In this document: positions 60,340 to 64,000 of the stretch, piece after piece | Numbering within the stretch: position 1 is the first letter of the stretch | How the letters are laid out: each line of letters starts with the position of its first letter | NCBI GenBank assembly: GCA_904501755.1 | Contig: CAJGBV010000003.1 | Span: 44,254-108,253, forward strand | Reading direction: 5' to 3' | Length of the DNA: 64,000 nt | DNA from: Clostridiaceae bacterium | Lineage (GTDB): Bacteria; Bacillota; Clostridia; Oscillospirales; Acutalibacteraceae | The notes under the pieces: model-generated | The model's database searches: none | What the model saw: the letters and a program-made list of their open reading frames with translations, nothing else | Told to the model about the DNA's origin: nothing | Made by a program: the position numbers and the translations under genes

Positions 60340-61416
60340 ATGGAAAATGCAAAGGGAGTTATTTATATTCTTACAAACCCGTCTTTTCCTCAATATGTAA
60401 AAATCGGATACGCCGATAATGTGGAAACGCGGTTGAAACAACTGAATAACAGCGAATGTATTCCTTTTGCTTTCCGTATTTACGCTACATATAAGGTTGA
60501 GGAAAGGTTGACGGATCTAAAACTCCATGCATTGATTGACCAACTCAATCCTAATTTGCGCTCTATTGACAATGTGGACGGTAAAAAGCGTGTGCGTGAG
60601 TTTTATGCTATGTCGCCCGAACAGGCGTATTCCATCCTTGAAACCATTGCGGTTTTAGGCGGTCGCAAAGATAGACTTCGTTTGTATGAGCCGACAGCGG
60701 TAGAGCGTCAGAGCGAAGAAATGGCACAGGATATTGAAGAACAGCACATTGAGCGTATGGCACCGTTCACCTTCTCTAAATGTAACATTCCCGTGGGTTC
60801 TACCATTACGTTCGTTAGTCAGGGTAATGCAAACTCCGGTGCAAAGTGTAGCGTTGTTGACGACAAAACTGTGGAATACGAGGGCAGAAATTTGTCTCTT
60901 TCTGCCCTTGCGACCGAACTGCTTGGCAGCAAATGGGGCGTTGCCGGACCGCGCTATTTCAAATATAACGGTGAGTGGTTAAATGATATACGTGCAAAAG
61001 CTGAAGGACGTCAGGTTTCCTCTCGGCTTGATGATGTGTGGGTTATTCCGTGTAATCCCAAGTATTACGATATTGTAGCCGCTTTTGACAATTTGGATAT
61101 AATCGAATGGAGCCAGTCTACCAATACGTCGGTTGGCGATACCGTTTATATCTATGTCAGCGAGAAATATAAGGCAATTATGTATAAATGCGAAGTAATT
61201 GCCGCCGATCTGTACGGAAACCGCTCGGATGAGGACTATCCCTATTATAAAGAGTTGGCCAAAGATCCCGACATTCGTTATATGAAATTAAAGCTCATAG
61301 AAAAATACGCTCCGGATAAGTATCCGCTAAAGGAACTAAAAGAAAACGGACTTACAAGTGTTCAAGGACGTAGTAAAGCAACCGTGCAGCTTATGAAGTA
61401 TTTGAAAGAAAAATAA
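60340..61416 (+). CDS. GIY-YIG / DUF4357 / EVE fusion, putative modification-sensing nuclease
   Basis: 358 residues, 14 nt after hsdR. Residues 6-100 are a T5orf172/MUG113-type GIY-YIG domain (GVIYILTN ... YVKIGYADNVETRLKQL, Arg31 catalytic). Residues about 150-217 match DUF4357 (GSTITFVSQGNANSGAKC ... SLSALATELLG). Residues about 233-356 look like an EVE/PUA-like domain (VWVIPCNPKYYD ... IEWSQSTN-SVGDTVYIYVS ... YKCEVIAADL), a fold known to bind modified bases. Such a combination suggests a nuclease that recognises modified DNA or RNA. No GIY-YIG catalytic Glu was pinned down, so activity is unproven. Confidence 0.7.
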   Translation: MENAKGVIYILTNPSFPQYVKIGYADNVETRLKQLNNSECIPFAFRIYATYKVEERLTDLKLHALIDQLNPNLRSIDNVDGKKRVREFYAMSPEQAYSILETIAVLGGRKDRLRLYEPTAVERQSEEMAQDIEEQHIERMAPFTFSKCNIPVGSTITFVSQGNANSGAKCSVVDDKTVEYEGRNLSLSALATELLGSKWGVAGPRYFKYNGEWLNDIRAKAEGRQVSSRLDDVWVIPCNPKYYDIVAAFDNLDIIEWSQSTNTSVGDTVYIYVSEKYKAIMYKCEVIAADLYGNRSDEDYPYYKELAKDPDIRYMKLKLIEKYAPDKYPLKELKENGLTSVQGRSKATVQLMKYLKEK

Positions 61417-61417
61417 T

Positions 61418-61831
61418 ATGGTTAAAGAAGTAATACACGATCCTATTTTCCTTGCTGGGAAATCGGAGATGGCGACAAAACAAGATTTGCGAGTGGCGCA
61501 GGATTTATTAGACACGCTTATTGCCAATAAAGATGGTTGTGTTGGTATGGCAGCGAATATGATTGGTGTACGCAAGCGGATTATTGTATTTGATAATGAA
61601 GGTGCATATATGACTATGTTTAATCCTGAGATTATCAAAAAGTCTGGTCCCTATGATACTGAGGAAGGTTGTCTTTCTCTGATCGGTGATCCACGTCCGT
61701 GCAAACGCTATCAAATAATTAAAGTTCAGTGGCAAACCTCAGAGTTTCAAACCCGCATAAAAACTTTTACGGGATGGACTGCACAGATTATTCAACATGA
61801 AATTGACCATTGCAATGGGATATTAATTTAA
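61418..61831 (+). CDS. Peptide deformylase homologue with altered motif 1
   Basis: 137 residues, starting 1 nt after the previous stop. Metal ligands are intact: Cys85 in EEGCLSL and His127/His131 with Glu128 in HEIDH. Motif 1, normally G-x-G-L-A-A-P-Q, reads GCVGMAANMIG (40-50), so the usual Gln is Met. Short clostridial deformylases with this AANM form exist, so it may still be active. Deformylases remove the N-formyl group from new proteins; why one sits in a restriction array is unclear. Confidence 0.8.
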   Translation: MVKEVIHDPIFLAGKSEMATKQDLRVAQDLLDTLIANKDGCVGMAANMIGVRKRIIVFDNEGAYMTMFNPEIIKKSGPYDTEEGCLSLIGDPRPCKRYQIIKVQWQTSEFQTRIKTFTGWTAQIIQHEIDHCNGILI

Positions 61832-61868
61832 CCCAAAATTATATATTTATAGTGAAGGATTTTACTAA

Positions 61869-63092
61869 ATGAGAATCGTAGATTTGTTTTCCGGTGCTGG
61901 TGGACTAACATTCGGATTTTATTATCGTATAAAAAAGAATACTTTTGTAAGGAACAGGAAGAACTCATTTATATTCGCAAATGAGTTTGATTCTCATGCG
62001 GCAAAAGCGTTTTCGTGTAATTTCCCCGACATCAAAATGCTTGCCCAAGATATAAAGTCTCTTGATGAAACTGCCATTAGAAATATGATAGGAACAGAGC
62101 CGGTGGACCTTATAATAGGCGGTCCTCCTTGTCAGTCATTTAGCACTGTTGGGCAACGAGTATATGACGAAAAGGCTATGATGTACGAAGAATATTTCAG
62201 AATTCTGAGTATAGTTCGTCCTAAGATGTTTCTTTTTGAAAATGTTAAAGGCATATTATCAATGAAAGAAACATTTTATAAAACCGATAAAAATGGAAAT
62301 ATACTTTATACAGTAACAAAGAATAAAGAAACAGGTAGAGAACGAAAAAAACCGATTGTTGATCATTACGGGAGAAATGTGATTGATATCATAGAGGAAA
62401 AGTTTGCTAATATAAGTGATGGGTTTGGATATAATATAGTAAAAGAAACACTTAACGCAGTGGATTTTGGTGTCCCAGAAAGCAGAGAGCGAGTTTTTAT
62501 TGTTGGAATAAGAAAAGATTTGAATATTAAGTGGGAATTTCCTTCCCCTAAAAATGAAAAGAAACTAACCATCAAAGAAGCCATTTCTGATTTGCCTACT
62601 GTGGCCGAAAATCAAACAGTTACTAATTATATACATCAGCCCCACAACACCTATCAGGAACTAATGCGACATAATAGCACAAGCATTACTTGTCATTTTT
62701 GTGGAGAATATGGCGACAAAATTCGCACTGTTATCAAAAATGTGAAGCAGGGTGAAGGAAAAAACGACTTCAATAAGTTGGTTGAAGAAGGTAAGGTAGA
62801 TAAAAAATACAAATTAACTTCTGGTTATGCAAACACCTATGGAAGATTGTTGGAAGATCAACCATGTACAACCATAACAAATAATATGACTACGCCTTCT
62901 GCTTTACGCTGCATACATTATTCACAAAATCGTGCTCTAACTCCACGCGAAGGTGCTCGCATTCAATCTTTTCCAGATTGGTTTAAATTTGTTGGAAGTA
63001 AAGATAATATAACAACACAAATTGGAAATGCTGTACCACCCTTATTAGCTATGGTTTTGGCTAAACAAATAGAGTCTGCGTTGAAAGGATGA
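61869..63092 (+). CDS. DNA (cytosine-5) methyltransferase
   Basis: 407 residues. Motif I DLFSGAGGLTFGF, motif IV GGPPCQSFS with catalytic Cys88, motif VI FLFENVKGIL, motif VIII (VPESRERVFIVG), a target-recognition region about 255-345 with a TCHFCGEYGDK segment, and motif X GNAVPPLLA. Order is canonical for m5C enzymes. Recognition sequence cannot be read from the sequence. A GHKL ATPase gene follows after 6 nt; the pair resembles known m5C methyltransferase/ATPase restriction loci. Confidence 0.93.
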   Translation: MRIVDLFSGAGGLTFGFYYRIKKNTFVRNRKNSFIFANEFDSHAAKAFSCNFPDIKMLAQDIKSLDETAIRNMIGTEPVDLIIGGPPCQSFSTVGQRVYDEKAMMYEEYFRILSIVRPKMFLFENVKGILSMKETFYKTDKNGNILYTVTKNKETGRERKKPIVDHYGRNVIDIIEEKFANISDGFGYNIVKETLNAVDFGVPESRERVFIVGIRKDLNIKWEFPSPKNEKKLTIKEAISDLPTVAENQTVTNYIHQPHNTYQELMRHNSTSITCHFCGEYGDKIRTVIKNVKQGEGKNDFNKLVEEGKVDKKYKLTSGYANTYGRLLEDQPCTTITNNMTTPSALRCIHYSQNRALTPREGARIQSFPDWFKFVGSKDNITTQIGNAVPPLLAMVLAKQIESALKG

Positions 63093-63098
63093 AATTAT

Positions 63099-64000
63099 AT
63101 GGAAAATATTATTAATAAAAATAGCGATTCCATAAAGTCTCGTGATACCGAAGATTCAATTTACTTTAATTTTTCTTATGCTGCATTGAAATTATTAGGA
63201 AAAAACCTATATAGCAACCCTGCTAATGCAGTTTCCGAGTTGGTAGCGAACGCTTTGGATGCAAATTCAACAGAGGTTTATGTTTATATAGATATGTCCA
63301 ATAAAGAACATTCCACCATTGAAATTATAGACAATGGTAGTGGAATGAGTTATGACGATTTAGCGGACAAATATGTTTGGATTGGTAGAAATAAAAGAAC
63401 GGATATCGATTTGTCTGATACGCAAAAGAAAACGGTTATGGGACGAAAAGGTATCGGCAAACTGGCGGCTCTTTATTTGACAAACAAATATTTTATTGTT
63501 ACTAAAAAAGAAGCATCTTTAAGTTCGAGTCAATGGCAGGTAAATCTGTCTAAACACGATGATTCTGACTTCCCAAAACTTGAAAGAATAACTGAAAACA
63601 TAGATCTGATTAATGAGGATGTTTGGTCTCGTTTTAATTCCGGTACGATTATTAAATTGGAGGATGTTGACCTTAGACGAAATGGCTCGCAAAAAATAGA
63701 AGGATTGAGGAGAGTATTTGCGGATTTCTATTTAATAGATGCGATTGCTGCAACTATTTACGTTGCCGTAAAAACAAAAGAAAACGAAGATGTTAATTTT
63801 GAACCGGTAGAAAAGAAAATTGCTTACAAGAACTTTTATGCTGTTTTTGATAATAGTAAACTTGAAATAGAAAATAAGATATCTAAAACCATTTCATTTA
63901 CATGGTTATCTCAGTATGAGCATATAGCTAACAAACCAAGGGAAACCAAGGTGTTAGATGTTGAAAAATTTGTTACTCGCGGAAAAGATGTGTTTCACAA
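63099..64000 (+). CDS. GHKL (MORC/MutL-like) ATPase, 5' part, cut by window end
   Basis: About 300 residues visible, open to the last base. ATG 63099 with AAAGGA. Bergerat ATP-binding fold: N-box ELVANALDAN (E47, N51, D54), G1 DNGSGM (78-83), G2 GRKGIGKLAAL (115-125), followed by the S5-fold domain region. The spacing fits the MORC/MutL-like ATPases that have been reported in restriction-modification loci rather than a histidine kinase. The nuclease or further subunits should lie beyond base 64000. Confidence 0.75.
   Translation, partial: MENIINKNSDSIKSRDTEDSIYFNFSYAALKLLGKNLYSNPANAVSELVANALDANSTEVYVYIDMSNKEHSTIEIIDNGSGMSYDDLADKYVWIGRNKRTDIDLSDTQKKTVMGRKGIGKLAALYLTNKYFIVTKKEASLSSSQWQVNLSKHDDSDFPKLERITENIDLINEDVWSRFNSGTIIKLEDVDLRRNGSQKIEGLRRVFADFYLIDAIAATIYVAVKTKENEDVNFEPVEKKIAYKNFYAVFDNSKLEIENKISKTISFTWLSQYEHIANKPRETKVLDVEKFVTRGKDVFH

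Noticed and set aside
45501..64000. CRISPR array or cas genes in the island
   Set aside because: No regularly spaced 25-40 bp repeats with unique spacers were seen; the short TGCGAGA repeats at 11-bp pitch are too small.

Overview
The window comes from a low-GC, spore-forming member of the Clostridia, most likely a Ruminococcaceae/Oscillospirales-type gut bacterium. The evidence is spoIVA, spoIIM, yqfC/yqfD and a ylbJ-like gene, the Bacillus-like order yqfC-yqfD-phoH-ybeY-era-yqzL-recO, many TTG/GTG starts with strong GGAGG-type ribosome binding sites, tRNAs with encoded CCA, and an ECF A-A-T module. No species can be named from sequence reading alone.

Core chromosome, 1 to about 45.4 kb. 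The 3' end of radA is followed by tmcAL, ackA-galK, and a 1,860-residue secreted protein made of four large repeats with InlB-type linkers ahead of a GH16-like glucanase domain. A potABCD spermidine/putrescine ABC operon (minus strand) faces a 10.5-kb plus-strand operon ruvCAB / methyltransferase / ecfA1-ecfA2-ecfT / truA / DUF5711-like / cvpA / clpE-like, which ends at a hairpin next to tRNA-Gly(TCC) and tRNA-Arg(TCT). Next come a Sel1/metzincin-like protein, a YfcE-type phosphodiesterase and a XerC-type recombinase. Minus-strand sporulation loci follow (spoIIM-xerD-FAD oxidoreductase, spoIVA), then an SDR gene, the mutS2-recO-yqzL-era-ybeY-phoH-yqfD-yqfC operon, a ylbJ-like gene, a putative glycosidase and trxA. 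Sequences matching the sigma-E consensus lie in front of spoIIM, spoIVA, yqfC and ylbJ.

Genomic island, about 45.45 kb to the right edge. The core ends at the 3' half of a tRNA-Ser(CGA) followed by that tRNA's own terminator, the usual scar of an element integrated into a tRNA 3' end. Four TGCGAGA repeats (three at an exact 11-bp pitch) and an 18-bp palindrome come next, then a short remnant of an excisionase-like gene end. Cargo: an unknown cytosolic protein; two lipoproteins (one with a ComEC-type metallo-beta-lactamase domain); two excisionase-like HTH proteins; an unknown protein and an HNH nuclease; then one long co-directional array: XRE regulator, HsdM, HsdS, DUF4145-like protein, HsdR, a GIY-YIG / DUF4357 / EVE fusion, a deviant peptide deformylase, a C5-cytosine methyltransferase and a MORC/MutL-like GHKL ATPase cut by the window end. 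No integrase of the island is in view.

The most promising places for an undescribed system are the GIY-YIG-DUF4357-EVE protein inside the type I restriction array, the methyltransferase plus GHKL ATPase pair at the right edge, and the unexplained lipoprotein module next to the attachment scar. All functions are inferred from motifs; no database search was possible.
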